Notes: generated by a model not told the origin, from the letters alone. 64,000 nucleotides of DNA from Pollenia angustigena (GCA_930367215.1 OV884056.1:196705310-196769309), one strand, 5' to 3'. Counted from the stretch's first letter, positions 37,051 to 49,196 are shown. Made by a program: numbers and translations.

Positions 37051-37911
37051 CTAAGATGATGATGAGTGCCATGGTTCTTCTTCGTCTGCTTCTTCAAAAT
37101 CCTCTTCTGAATCTGAATTCTCTTCAGAGCCAAGTACAGGTGGAAGCATAAAAGAAATTGCTTCTTTCGTAAAGGGTAGTGACTTTTTTTTTGGAGTTGG
37201 TCTTATACTAGTAATCAGTGGGTCAGAACTGAGCAAAAGTCTATTTATAACATCTTTGTTACACTGAACCCTCGAAAACTTTCTAGCAAAATTCTGCCTG
37301 TAAAGCCGAAAATGTTTATTTCGTGCCTCAGACGCTTCTTCTGATAATAGCCCGATAGGCAACAATGCCTCACTCATTACAGTTGCGCCATGTACTAAAA
37401 TCTTGTGCATTGTAGGTGTCATAGGATGCCAGGGATATAGAGTAACGTAAAGTTTTGCAGTGTCTAAGCAATAATTGGCAAACTCGTGCAAATGGATTTT
37501 GTGACCACTTGTAATTACTTCAATAATAACTTTGATCCGGTAGATGAAATCCAATGCAATTCCAGTTATTTCTGCAGCTAATTCAGGATTGGAAAAAAAT
37601 CGTCTGCTGGTGTTACCATCGTTGCTGTTTCCAAATCGAGTCTTCGGTACATCCACTATTAGCCCTAATTCACTTCTAAATTTTTCTTGGATAGTTTTTT
37701 TCCTCTCATTAACAATAGTTTTGTCCTCATCCGATCTTAATTGCCACTTTTTTACTGTGAGTTTATACGATAGGTGTAATATGCTCTCAAATAGACGAAT
37801 TCTGGCGTGCAAAGTAGATAATCCGAAAGAAAGTGCATCTACGTCTATATCCCTTTTGATTTTCAAATTGTTAAATTCTTTTGAAGTAGCCCCACAAATA
37901 TAGCACTTCAT
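37051..37911 (-). CDS. RAG1/Transib-like transposase, C-terminal half
   Basis: The first ATG on the minus strand is at 37911; the open frame extends a few codons upstream (to 37935) with no stop, so this is probably the middle of a longer protein. Counting residues from 37935: CYIC at 11-14, FGLSTLHARIRLFE at 37-50, a GNSNDGNTSRRFF block at 102-114, MHKILVH at 176-182, and LLSEEASEARNKHFRLYRQNFARK at 196-219. In RAG1 the same order holds: Cys727-x2-Cys730, the region rich in aromatic and Leu residues, His937-x4-His942, and the ASEGNESGNK block with catalytic Glu962. Here Glu203 takes that place and His177/His182 keep the exact five-residue step. The tail (about 270-290) is acidic (Glu/Asp-rich). 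The two catalytic Asp residues of the family are not encoded. No stop interrupts the 294 codons. Alignment to RAG1 is by eye. Confidence 0.75.
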   Translation of the reverse strand: MKCYICGATSKEFNNLKIKRDIDVDALSFGLSTLHARIRLFESILHLSYKLTVKKWQLRSDEDKTIVNERKKTIQEKFRSELGLIVDVPKTRFGNSNDGNTSRRFFSNPELAAEITGIALDFIYRIKVIIEVITSGHKIHLHEFANYCLDTAKLYVTLYPWHPMTPTMHKILVHGATVMSEALLPIGLLSEEASEARNKHFRLYRQNFARKFSRVQCNKDVINRLLLSSDPLITSIRPTPKKKSLPFTKEAISFMLPPVLGSEENSDSEEDFEEADEEEPWHSSSS

Positions 37912-38601
37912 TGTGGACGTAGTTTGTGTTCGCACATCCCTTTTTTTACACAGGTAATATTAGGCTTATATGTAATAATTTAAATAAAAACCATCTACGT
38001 ACAACCAAAACATTTTATGACTGACGAAAGGGTTTCTATCATATGTACCTATGCAAGATGAGCAAAAACAGAAAAAAGGTGAAATTTTCAAAAAATCATA
38101 AAAAAAAATGGCGCAACAACGCGCAACGTTTTTTTTTTGAATTTAAAAGTAGAGATTTCAAATTTTATCGTGATGTATAAAATTTTTAAGAACTCAGCGG
38201 AACTCACCTTCAAAAACCTTTTAAATTTTTTTTTTTTACAAAAAAGTGAACAAAAAAATCGTTTTTTTTAATTTCGTACTAATTTTTTTATCATAAAAAA
38301 TTCAAATAAAATTTTTCTAAAAATTTTCATAATTAGCTGTTTATATAGTCTTTCACAGAAAAAAAAATTCAATGTAAAATCTTTATTCGTTTATCTACAA
38401 AAAAATATATTGTAAACCTCCCAAAACCGTAAAAAGTCAATGAACACGCATGCAATTTAATCAACTTTCCTGGTTTTAACAGTGTCCCAAAACCACAAAT
38501 CTCAAGCAAAAGACTTGAAAATTCACTATACGATGCAGAACTTTGTTGTCTGTCGAGCTGCGTACTTAAATTTTTCCATTTCTTAAAAAAAATTTTTTGC
38601 T

Positions 38602-38637
38602 TAATGTCCGGCTAGATTGGCAAAAAACCCCTATGTG
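38602..38637 (-). repeat. Right terminal inverted repeat
   Basis: Exact inverted partner of 36367-36402; identity stops after ACATTA. Confidence 0.9.
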
Positions 38638-38642
38638 CTACG
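38638..38642 (+). other. Target-site duplication (right), CTACG
   Basis: Exact match of 36362-36366. Confidence 0.85.
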
Positions 38643-39534
38643 TTTAGAACTATGTCTTTTTCATTCCAATAAAATTGTAATTAAACTTTTTTTTGTTTGA
38701 ATTAAATAAGTTTTAAAGAAAATAAACAATACTTATTTTTTGATACCCTTCAATTTTCAACAATATTCCGAAGGTGGTAATTGCATCGACGTGGAATTAT
38801 TTAATTGTGATCTGTACCAATTTAGTTTTTATTGAATAACAACATAATTATATTGATATTTGGTAAGTTTTATAACAATGGCTTTATACATTTGAATATG
38901 CAGAATAGTATACAGTAAAAACATAAAAAACTTAAAAAGTGAAATTGTTATGTTTGTTATGGATCGCCTCATATGCATAGAATCTGACTTTTTTTAAATT
39001 CAAAAAATTAACGTAACGGCTAAAAAAGTTTGTGTTATTTCTAAAGGTCCCTGTGCCAATGTTATTGTTTTTTCCTACAAAAGATTTTGTACCTTTAATT
39101 CTCTGTCTAGTAGGGGTAGGACAACATAAAATTCAAAATCCTGGTTTAGCATTTCAAAACATTTATACAGGGATTCATACCAGACACATTTATATTGTTT
39201 TAGCGAAAAATTTTATAATCTTATCCTCTTTGTATTTAAAAAAGGGGATTAAATTCATTCAAATATGTGTGAGCATTTGTCTACATGTGTTGATGCAAAT
39301 ATGACTTTACAGTACATTTCCCATTTAGCTATTCATACAACTGTTATTAAAAATAATTTTGAGGATGAGGATGTTTGAAATATTTAGAAGCATTGAAACA
39401 TTTAAAAGAGTAATTGCTGCTGTTAAATTTAAAACTTTATTATTGCCTTATCAAAATTAAATGATTTAATTATGCTTTAATTCCTTTAATTTTTTTCCCC
39501 TTTTTTTTTTAAAACTGCAGTCGAAACCAAAAAC
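38643..39534. other. AT-rich intron sequence
   Basis: Nothing recognised. Confidence 0.4.
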
Positions 39535-39700
39535 TGTAGAACAAAAAACGAAAATTTGTGTACAACTTTTCGCTTTTTATGTTGGTTTGACAGCGACTGT
39601 TTGCATTTAATAAATCAGAAGTAAAAGCAACAGTTTTTTTTGGATAATGACAAAGGAAGAAGTGGAGAAATGGCAGTTTTTCTATTTTGACTGCAGTTTT
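39535..39700 (+). repeat. Dispersed repeat family C, copy 2
   Basis: Same ordered blocks as 22885-23030: ACGAAAATTTGTGTA, AAAGCAACAGTTTTTTTTGG, GAAGAAGTGG and CTGCAGT. Confidence 0.6.
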
Positions 39701-40369
39701 GGCTCTAAGTTCTAACAATTTTAGATAGTTTAAAGGTAAAAGTTTTTATAGCAAACAGATATACTTTTCTATAAAAAGGGCAAATAAAATGTATTAATGT
39801 TTTGTGACAAGAATTAATTTGAACTGAAAGAAGCAAGTGCAAGATTGAGATGCTAAAGGTACGGTCACATATGGCAAACAATTGTCAAATTTTGTTTGCC
39901 GGCATTTTTAAAAAATTTGTTAAAAAAAATAAAAATTTTATTTACTGGTCACACTACGCACATTTATTTGCCCATTTTTGTTTGTTCAAACAGATATTAA
40001 ATAGCTTCAAAAAAAAATGGGAAAACATGTTTGCCCTGTGTTCACATACATATAAAAATATTTGCCTAAAAATAAATATTTGAACAAATTGTCAAAAATA
40101 AAAATTAAATAAATAAAATTACTTTTTATTAAAACTAAAAATTATCATTTTGATGCAAAATATTGAAACTTTTATGGTTTTATGGTATAGAAGAGCGAGA
40201 ACAGCAGTTTTAAAAGTAAAAGAGGATTTACATAACAAATAAAGGGACAAATGCAATTTGGCGAAGTAATTTCCAGTCTTATACAACTAAGTTAAACTAT
40301 GTGAACTAAAGCATTGTTCGTTACGGTTTAGTTACGCAAGCAATAAAGTGTTTTTAGACAGTGGATCTA

Positions 40370-40650
40370 TTGTAAATTATAGACCGATCTTCACGAAATT
40401 TAGTTGTATGATTTCTGGACATATAAATTGAGTTTGTGCAAAATTTAACGATAATAAGTGCATTGTGCCAACAATTTACGCTAGTTTTTGTAACAGAAAT
40501 ATCGATTTTTTCGGGAGGTTGTTTCACATTTTGGTCCATAACGCTTTTCCTACTGAACCAAAAGTGCTGAATTTCAATCCAACTACTTAAAAGAACTTGA
40601 GTGAACTTCCCACCAAAATGTTTATTCTTCGTCAGCATCCTTTTCTGAAT
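40370..40650 (+). repeat. Dispersed repeat family B, copy 3 (inside the element)
   Basis: ACGAAATTTAGTTGTATGAT, AATTTAACGATAATAAGTGC, GGTCCATAACGCTTTTCCTA and TTTCAATCCAACTAC match the other two copies in order. Confidence 0.6.
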
Positions 40651-41379
40651 GTTCATCCGTCCGGTTAGCTGTCTATGTTAAACTTATTCGCAAAGAACAT
40701 GTGGCAATTTTTGTGATAATCGGGTGTGTTCTAGAATCCGAATTCACTCGAAAGTGGATTAATTCCGCATTTTGTGTGTTCTGCAATTCACCACCACACG
40801 TTTTTATTCGTTTTCAATTAGAGTAGTAAGGGGTTAGTGAAAGTAAAACAAATCGACTTTTATTCTTATTTGTGAGAACATTTTATTTTGCAAATTTCCA
40901 CTGATTTAGCAATTTTTACAGAATTTTTGCCATTCCTTATAGTGTTAGGAACTTTTAATCAATTTTATGGCTTGTTTGAAATATTAAAATTGATTGCTAT
41001 TTTTACAAATTTTTTGCAATCTATGCATATCTTTGTTGTGCTTTTCGGCAATCGTCGCCATTATTAAGATAGCCCCATATATAAACCGTAGTCACCTATT
41101 TTACAGGGCACTATCAAAGAAAACATCATAAAATTTTTTTTTCTGCACAAGAACTTCGAATACAAAAAACATGCGGATTTCAGAACACACCATTTCCAAA
41201 AACACACCTGATAGTAATGAAATGTTGTTTAGTTTTTATTGTCATAAGAGGTGGAAAGAATCGATAATTTCACATAGCCTCCATAAAAACTTATTTGTCC
41301 ATACTGGTTTACAGCCAAAAAAAAAAAAAAAAAAAATACCAAGAACGCCACATGCCTACATAAGTTAATTGGGACCTCC

Positions 41380-41570
41380 TGAACACGAAAAACGCTGTAA
41401 TTTTTTTTCCTAAATTCCGTAAAAGGTAATTGAATGCCTTTTCCGTCGATATGTGAAAATTTTTTACTGATAAGAAATGGCTGAGAAATGGCACCTCATT
41501 ATACAATTTTATATTGGCGGGTCTCTGATTGTCCACTGACCCCAAACTGGTACACTCTCAAAAATGTATC
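41380..41570 (+). repeat. Dispersed repeat family A, copy 3 (inside the element)
   Basis: TTATATTGGCGGGTCTCTGA, TTGTCCACTGACCCC and GGTACACTCTC match 12000-12190. Confidence 0.55.
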
Positions 41571-41833
41571 TATTTATATATGTAGATACGCCTTGCTTGC
41601 AATTCATAATTCGTAACATAGGCTCATAGAAATTACCCATTTACTTAAGAAAATTGTATTTTGTAACAGCTTGAATCCTATTAACCGCGCCGCGCAACTC
41701 TTTGCTAAAAAGAGAACACAGGAAAAATTTTTACATAAATAAGTTTTTTCGTCATTAAAAACTTATTTAATTTTGTTAAATTTTTCAATTTTATTCAATA
41801 ATTTTTATTTTAAAGCTTTTTATTTGCCGCTGT

Positions 41834-41866
41834 TTGTTCTTACAAAATTTTTGTAAGAACAAATAT
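41834..41866. repeat. Perfect hairpin
   Basis: TTTGTTCTTACAAAA is followed almost directly by TTTTGTAAGAACAAA, a 15-base stem with a minimal loop inside the right subterminal region. Confidence 0.8.
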
Positions 41867-42157
41867 TTATTTGCCTAAAAACGTGGAAAATATTTGACGT
41901 TAAATGGTCACATTAGGAGCATTTTTGTTTGCAAGCAAATAATTTTGGTTGCCCAAAATAAGCTGTTTTTCTGTTTGCCCCTCAAAAATATTTTGTGGTC
42001 AGATTAGGGCAAACAAATATTTGATATTTTTTGTCAAATGTTTGCCATATGACCGTACCTTAAGAATCAAATGGGTACAAATAAAACTTAATATTCTGAG
42101 TAATTGAGGCTCAACGTTTTTATGTTATTTAAATTGTATTTTTTCGGTCAATATGGG

Positions 42158-42296
42158 CTGGTTCACACGCTTCAAGTTTTAGTCGTCAAGTCTTGAGTTT
42201 TTAGGAACGAAAAGAAACGAGAAAGAAATTTAGTTTCCACTATCTCCTAAAAGCTATGGGCTTGAAGGCTAAAACTTGAAGTGTGTGAACCAACGC
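42158..42296. mobile_element. Short MITE (139 bp) with TATGGG flanks
   Basis: Left TGGTTCACACGCTTCAAG pairs with right CTTGAAGTGTGTGAACCA. TATGGG occurs directly outside both ends (42152-42157 and 42297-42302), a likely six-base duplication. Confidence 0.7.
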
Positions 42297-42302
42297 TATG
42301 GG

Positions 42303-44367
42303 GCAACTTAAGATCAATAAAGAGCTCTGAATTTGTGTGTAGTAATAGATATTGGAAATATATTTTGTTGATTGCAGCATCAAACATAACATTTTTAGTT
42401 TTGGCACTTGTACCCCACTGCTTATTAGTCCCTCAATTACAATGTTCGGAAACAGTTTTCGGGAATTTTTGAGATAAATATTTTTAAATTTTAGTAAATT
42501 ATAAGACGGGAACTAATTCGTTTTTTCTATAAATTAGTGCTTCTAACTAAATGTTTAAATCAATTCTAAGCAAACATTTTATCAAGGGAATTAAACAAGT
42601 ACATACGTCAATTTTGGAACCCTAATTATAGTCTAAGCGTTAAGTTTTAAGTTTTGGAACTATATATAACTATTTTTTTTAGCTTGCAGTCATTTCACTA
42701 AAATTTTGGATTTGTGTACTGACTCCAAATATGATTATAACTGATAATAACATTGTCCGATTTAACAATAATTCGAAAGTTTTGCGTTTTGAAATACCTG
42801 TTTTATATTGATTTAAGAATAAGTACAATAAGAAAATATTTTATTAAGACAAGGTAGAAAAAAACGTTTTTTAAACGTAGATTTGTTGGTGGACAGCTTC
42901 CAGGAATTTGTAAACTTTTATAAAATAAGTTAATCTATTTATTTATATTATTGAGTCCATATTTATCGTTTCGATTCTAAATGTTCTTTTTTAAATCATA
43001 TTTTAATATCTGAAAGCATAATTTTTTTTCAAAACTCTTTTACTACTCGTACTTTGAACAAAACGACAACCTTTTAGCCCTACAAACGTAAATCTCTTTA
43101 CACAAAATTTTAATTCCTTTATAAAATAAAAGCAAATCACACTCGAAACATTATTCTAGTAAATAAAAGTGGAACAAATGTCATAAAAATCTTCTAATTC
43201 CCTCAAATGTTTACAATCCAATAAATACAATACTCGCACAATACTGGTAACAAGCCCACAGCAACATGAGTAACTAAACTGGTGCAACAATTACAAAATC
43301 AAAGTAAATTTTGTTATGTACCTTTAAAAGTACAATACAACCCATAAGTACCTTAAACACTGGACGCATACTTTTGTGGCAAACCAATCTTTTACATTAA
43401 AGATTAATATGGCACGCATTCGACACAAATGCTCACTGAGAAATTGCGTATGCAATCAGGCGTAATATTTTAAAAAAGCAAAAAAAAAGAGAAAAAGAAA
43501 AGTAAGATACGGAACCATTGTATGCAAAAACCTACTTAACCAACAAAACAAAAATCGATTCAAAATTAACATGAAAAACGCATGAATCAGAAATTGAAGA
43601 ATGAATGAAGGCATAAATAAAACACGAACGAGACAAACGAGTACAATATATTTTATGTGTAATAATGGTAATAATAGTGGTACTTACCCAGCCAAAACAT
43701 CATCCAAACATCAAACAATAAACAAATCAAAAGCCAATTGAAATATTTTGCTACTTTGTGGTTTTTCAAGTGACCAGGTTGTTAGAAATAAGAAACATTT
43801 GCCATCATAGCCACTTTAATAAACAACTGTTCTTTTTCAAAGTGTAACACTAAAAAATAAAAGAAAATAAAAAAAGATTTTTAAAAAAAATATCCATTAA
43901 ATAGTAACAGAAATTTGAATTTAATCTTTGGTATTTATACATGAATGATTTTTGAGTAGAGGAAAACAATAAAGATTTCGTGATTTTAATGCTCGATAGT
44001 TTTAAATATTTTATTGTATGTATGTGCAATAAATTTTGTGTGAATAAGGGACAGATTTTGACACCAGAAATGTTTCGGTTTTTGAATCAATTTTAATATG
44101 ATTATGAGGGTAATTTGCAGGATTCAAGATTAATTTTTATTGTAGCTATTGTGTGTTCAAGTGGTGTGAAAAAATGTCCGCTGAAATTTAATTTAATTTT
44201 TGTTTTGGTGAAAAACTAATATCGAAGGGATTACACTTCTTAATATGTTACCTTTCTGTTCTCATGAAAAAGTCGCTTAAATCGAAAAATTAGCTTATCT
44301 TTATATATAAGATTGTAACGTTACTGACTGCCTGCAGATTCTTCATCGCTCAGCCTGAGCGCCTGAA
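42303..44367. other. AT-rich intron sequence
   Basis: No element ends, repeats or genes recognised. 43050-43760 is A-rich and looks like ordinary unique intron. Confidence 0.4.
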
Positions 44368-44466
44368 AGAATATATAATAGTATAATAGTGTAATAGTAT
44401 AAAAGCATAATAGTATAATAGTATAATAGTATAAAAGTATAGTAGTATAATAGTATAATAGTATAA
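44368..44466. repeat. TATAATAG minisatellite, left array
   Basis: About 12 tandem 8-base units (TATAATAG, with TATAAAAG and TGTAATAG variants). Confidence 0.9.
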
Positions 44467-45011
44467 GGGCGACTATTCTTACGGGTGCAACATTTAGACG
44501 CTTTAAACGTCTTTTACTAATACATAGAAAGAAACACAATTGCAATTATGTAATTTCTATAAGGGGTAGCATTTTTTATATACTATTGTTATCTTTTTAC
44601 AAGAATTTATATGAAACGATCAACTAGCCACGAGAGAGCTCTAAAGTGCATGACGGGTGCAACCAAATTGGCCAACTTTCATAAGATCATACCACAAAAA
44701 CACAAAACTCTGTTAATTTTTTAAATTTTATTGTATTATTCTTTTTTATTGTGGAAGATGAGATATCAGACGTTGATTATCAAATCAATCTTTAAGCCAT
44801 GACGGGTGCAACATGCAATAAATTTTCTGTTCGCGCCAAATCTATGAATCTTAATGCTTCGAAGTGCACAACAACTTTATATTTAAGCTTACGTCTAAAA
44901 AAATTATATTATTATAAAATATAGATATTTTACTTTAAATTGGCAACAAAAAAGTATCAAATAGTGTGATTTGAAAATTGATGTTAAAAGTTGTCTAGAA
45001 TAGAATCGCCC
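44467..45011. mobile_element. Small element with GGGCGA ends between the minisatellite arrays
   Basis: The left end GGGCGACTATTCTTACGGGT pairs with the inverted right end GGGCGATTCTATTCTAGAC. Three internal copies of ACGGGTGCAAC lie at about 44480, 44653 and 44801, each after TG/TT. No coding sequence. Both outer edges abut the same 8-base satellite, so a target duplication cannot be told apart from the satellite itself. Confidence 0.6.
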
Positions 45012-45388
45012 ATAATAGTATAATAGTATAATAGTGTAATAGTATAATAGTATTATAGTATAATAGTATAAGAGTATAATAGTATAATAGTATAATAGTA
45101 TAATAGTATAATAGTATAAAAGTATAATAGTATAAAAGTATAATAGTATAATAGTATAATAGTATAAAAGTATAATAGTATAATAGTATAAAAGTATAAT
45201 AGTATAAAAGTATAATAGTATAAAAGTATAATAGTATAATAGTATAAAAGTATAATAGTATAAAAGTATAATAGTATAATAGTATAGTAGTATAATAGTA
45301 TAATAGTATAAAAGTATAATAGTATAATAGTATAAAAGTATTATAGTATAAAAGTATAAACGTATAATAGTATAAAAGTATAATTGTA
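45012..45388. repeat. TATAATAG minisatellite, right array
   Basis: About 47 tandem 8-base units, mostly TATAATAG and TATAAAAG, in the same orientation and phase type as the left array. The minus strand is free of stops in all phases, which makes long Tyr/Ile/Leu frames by chance. Confidence 0.95.
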
Positions 45389-48300
45389 TAATTGTTAAGC
45401 TGTGTAGTATTATTATATTGTAATTGAGTAAAAGTTTGTAAAACATTTGAATTTAATAGAGTCAATGTCTAATCGAAACAAAAAAATTTTTGTGAAGTGT
45501 TTCTGAAGTGATCCCACGGAGCATGCATTTTTAAGATCTAATTTTTCCGCAACCGAGATCATCCTAAATTTCGTGGATAGACTGGTTAAACAAATACTTT
45601 AAGACCATCTGCCAAATTGCGGCTTTTTTGGATTTGATAGATGTTATTTATATTTCGAATGTGATCGCATATTTTTCAACGCTTTGCGGCTTTGCGAAAA
45701 TCTCTAGCTTAAATTTTAGTTTTGCTAACAACTGCTTGTAGGAATGGAATGTTCTTCCTTTTTAAAAAGTTTTTAGATAGTAAGTGGAATAAAGAAGGAC
45801 TCCGACTATGTTTTTGAGAAATACATTTATCAAGCAAAGAGTACATATATGTTTCATCTTTACAGTTAATTAATTAATTACAATTAATTTGGACCGATTG
45901 CATGATGCTTTTAATATTTTTAAGCTTGTGTTTTTTTTAACCCATTTTCCGGTGTTTCAATATTGAATTATTTTTTGATAATTTCATGTTTTTTTTTAAC
46001 CTAAAGTGAAAACGGCACAAAAGTTATAATGTTTGAGAAAAAAAAAAAAACTAAAACAGGCAAAAATGGGTTAGTAAAAGAAAATTTAGAAGATCAAAGG
46101 GTTACGGAAGAGAAGTAGCGTTAAATAAGCAGCTCTTTAATCCTTATTCCTAGTCATCGACATTATGCTAAGCTGTTAGAATTTGGGATACACAAAGATA
46201 TACAGACAGCTAACAGAAGAAAGTAAAAAGTATTTTGTTTCAGAAATGAAAAGCTTTACCAGAACCCTAGAAAACAAGACATTAAATTGTGACTGAAATT
46301 AAGCACTCTTTAAGGTTTTCCTTCCATAACTAGCCGCAAACCCCTAATAATTAAAAACTTATTTGAAAAGAAAACTTCACAAACTTATCCATACTTTCAC
46401 ACATGTTTTAAATTTCTTAAAGTATTTATATTTTAAACTTTTTTCGGTTTATTCCATGGCCAACAAACAACTTTGTATATTGTATTACTACAATATTTTC
46501 ACACACAACAACCCTGCTGTTCATTAACCTTTTGTTAACAACCTTAGACTATTGTCAAATGAACCGAGGTAAAAACGTCAGTGATTTATTTTTACATGTC
46601 TATAATACAATTCACAAAACTACACTAACCTTTGCCAAACACCATTTTCTACACTTCGCCTTGCAAAGCCCACCTTTTAGAACATAAATTCTACTCTTAA
46701 GTTACAAATAAAAAAAAAAATAGTAGAATATTTTAACTGCATACTAACTTAGTATTACTAAGTATTTTAAATGTTTGAATCAAACTTTCTCTTAATTATC
46801 ACACCCCTTTTATTTTGCCTTTTTTTAAAGTAAGTAAAAGTCACTTTCAACCTGACCTGATTTTCAAGGGTCAATCAATATTTTATTTGCAAGAAATTTA
46901 ATTATTTTATAAAATTGTTTTTTCATTTAATTTTGTTATAATTTCCTTTATGTTGTATTAAATACATAAATAAGTTTTCAAAATATTGTTTTTTTTTTTT
47001 GGTTTTTGCTGCATGTTTAAATTGTTTTGGTTGATTTGTTGGTTTCTTGTAGGGTTTCTTTTACAAATATCTACTTATTTTTTTTTTTTTTTTTTAGTTT
47101 ATCGTCTTTTGTACGAGTATTTTTGTTGTAATTGATGTCTTTTATGGTTTAATACCGATATTTATTTTTTGTTAAGCTTTTTAAAAAGTCAATTAGAGAA
47201 ACAATTTAAGTGTGAAAAATAAAACAAGAACTAAATAAAAGAATGCAGAAAGAAAAATAATGTGTAAAAAAACAATTAAATTCGAAGAAAGGTGAACAAA
47301 ATGTCATTTAACACTGAAAAAACCACAGGGGTTTTAAAGATGATAATTGTTAGTAAAAGAGGGGTTATGATTAAGACTGAAGATTGAACAAAGGTATTCT
47401 AAAGAAAGTTTATTGGGATTTGCAAAGGAATACAATATCTTCCTGCTTTTATTTTTAAATATTTTAACCCTAGAATAACACGGGGTTTAAAGATCATGTT
47501 TTGTAGATAAAGCTGGGCTTAGAACTTAAAGCTCAAATAAGGAATAGGGCAAATTCGTAAGTACTATTTTATGAAAATCTTTAATAAAAGTTTAAGTACA
47601 TACTTTTGTTTAATTTAACCCTAAAACTGTACAGGAGGAAGTGTAGTTAAAAAGTGGTTAGAACCTTAAACTTCGGGATTTATATATACATAGTTGTAAG
47701 TTTTCTCCCGGGAAAGCTTTTAACAAAGTCTAATGGATAACATGACAAAAGGGTTTTGAAAGTTAATTTGTTTCGTTATATGGAAATTTAAAAAAAAACT
47801 TAATAAATCAGGGATTTAGTAAAGTTCGCAAGCCTCTTGATGTATAACTGGCAAATTATTGAGTAGTGGGTACCGATTGTCGAGTATTTGAACTTAGTTT
47901 TGGGTACTCGATACTCAAAAATAGTTACTCAATACTTTCTGAGTGGTATTTTTGAAGAAAGTTCCCTTGAAATGCAACTCTGTTTGAAAATGCATGTGCA
48001 AAATTTATTTACACTGTTTGCAAACAAATTTACCACAAAATATTTTAAAATTTTTATAAAAAAAGCAGCGTTTGGCTTGGAAACATTGCTTGAGTGTAGT
48101 TAAATAGAGTTAAGAACCCTTACCGCTATAAACAGGTATTTAGAATAAGATGTCAGCCATCTTCTGTGTATATACTTAAGAAAATCCAAGGAGTTATGAA
48201 TTGTTTAACTTAAGAACAGCATGCTTTTAAAATATTAAATGTAGTGCTACAATAACATTTGATGTAAATTTACTTAAATCAAAGATTGAGTAAAATTTTA

Positions 48301-49196
48301 ATTTTTCGGTTTATGCATCAGTTAACCCTAGAACAACACAATTCAGCGGAGTTAAGCTTTTCTTTGTAAATAGTTTTTGTACAATTGGGATAAAATAAGT
48401 TTTAATACTGAAAAGATTCGAGGATTTAGTTAAAGTGCGTGAAGAACGCGAAGTAACTACCCTAGAGGTAAGCGAACTGACACCAAAGTAGTCCCGTGAT
48501 AGAACTTTGGTGGTAGAGACCGGTTCTAGTTTTAACACTTTCTATGAATAAGAACTATCACTTTTACATGGGGTTGTCATTGGAGGGGGTCAATCGACAC
48601 CATTTGACCAGTCACAAATCTATTCTCAATGGACGTGTTTAGTGACAGTTACTAAAATGTAGTATTATTTCAATACGATGTAGTATTATTTTAATAAAAC
48701 AAGTCCTAGAACTAAATTCAAGAGCCAAATTTTAGAAAGTCCCAAAAAAAAATGTTTCACACCACCGGTGAAGACTGTACTGTAATTCATTACTTTTTCT
48801 ACCTTTTTGTTCTTCATAAACCAGTTATATGATTGAATCTCTTTTCACTGGTCATGATCTTTTTGTACCTGTTCTATTTATTTTCACAACTCCCAGGACC
48901 AGTCTGTTGTACCAATTGACACAAATTTCCCGCAGGGTAATTGGGGACTAAAACAAAGTTGTAAGCATGCTTAAATGATACATTTAAAGAAAAGCGAAAG
49001 AAATTTATGAAACAGGTATAGATTTAAGGTCGGGTTTTTGAGATGTGGATTAAATAGTCTGCAACTCGGATTTTTCCGGCGAAATTTGATTTATTTTATT
49101 ATTCTAATAAAGGCCAACATTTTAAGCACAATTAAGCTGTTCCGTTAAAATTGTGTAAACAAATTTGTTAATGGCGGCAAAAATCTGTTTCCAGTG
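45389..49196. other. AT-rich intron sequence
   Basis: Long T runs at 46990-47000 and 47082-47095. No element or gene recognised in these 3.8 kb, so it is one of the better places to look for unique regulatory sequence. Confidence 0.4.

Larger units (their letters stand above)
36367..38637 (-). mobile_element. Transib/RAG1-like DNA transposon, N-terminally deleted
   Basis: Perfect 36-base inverted ends (36367-36402 and 38602-38637) begin CACATAGGGGTTTTTTGCCA and are flanked by a perfect CTACG duplication. Inside, on the minus strand, is a frame matching the C-terminal half of the RAG1/Transib core. Ends starting CAC, the five-base duplication and the protein all point to the same superfamily. 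The element is 2.27 kb, but only about 0.9 kb is coding. The 0.7 kb on the N-terminal side (37936-38637) is AT-rich and non-coding, and 0.65 kb beyond the stop is also non-coding. It is therefore probably a non-autonomous deletion copy. The perfect ends and duplication suggest a fairly recent insertion in the intron. Confidence 0.8.
39856..42061. mobile_element. Inverted-repeat DNA element with AAGGTACGGTCA ends
   Basis: The left end AAGGTACGGTCACATATGGC pairs with the inverted right end AAGGTACGGTCATATGGCAA. Repeated TTTGTTTGCC/GGCAAACAAA words lie inside both ends over 200 bases (left 39870-40080, right 41820-42055), like subterminal binding sites. The core holds copies of dispersed repeat families B and A, so it has taken later insertions or is a composite. 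No transposase seen; superfamily undecided. Confidence 0.7.

Noticed and set aside
37544..37903. 119-codon plus-strand frame
   Set aside because: Antisense shadow of the RAG1-like transposase frame.
44904..45465. Two long minus-strand open frames (156-180 codons) rich in Tyr, Ile and Leu
   Set aside because: They are translations of the 8-base TATAATAG minisatellite, which has no stops on that strand; not genes.
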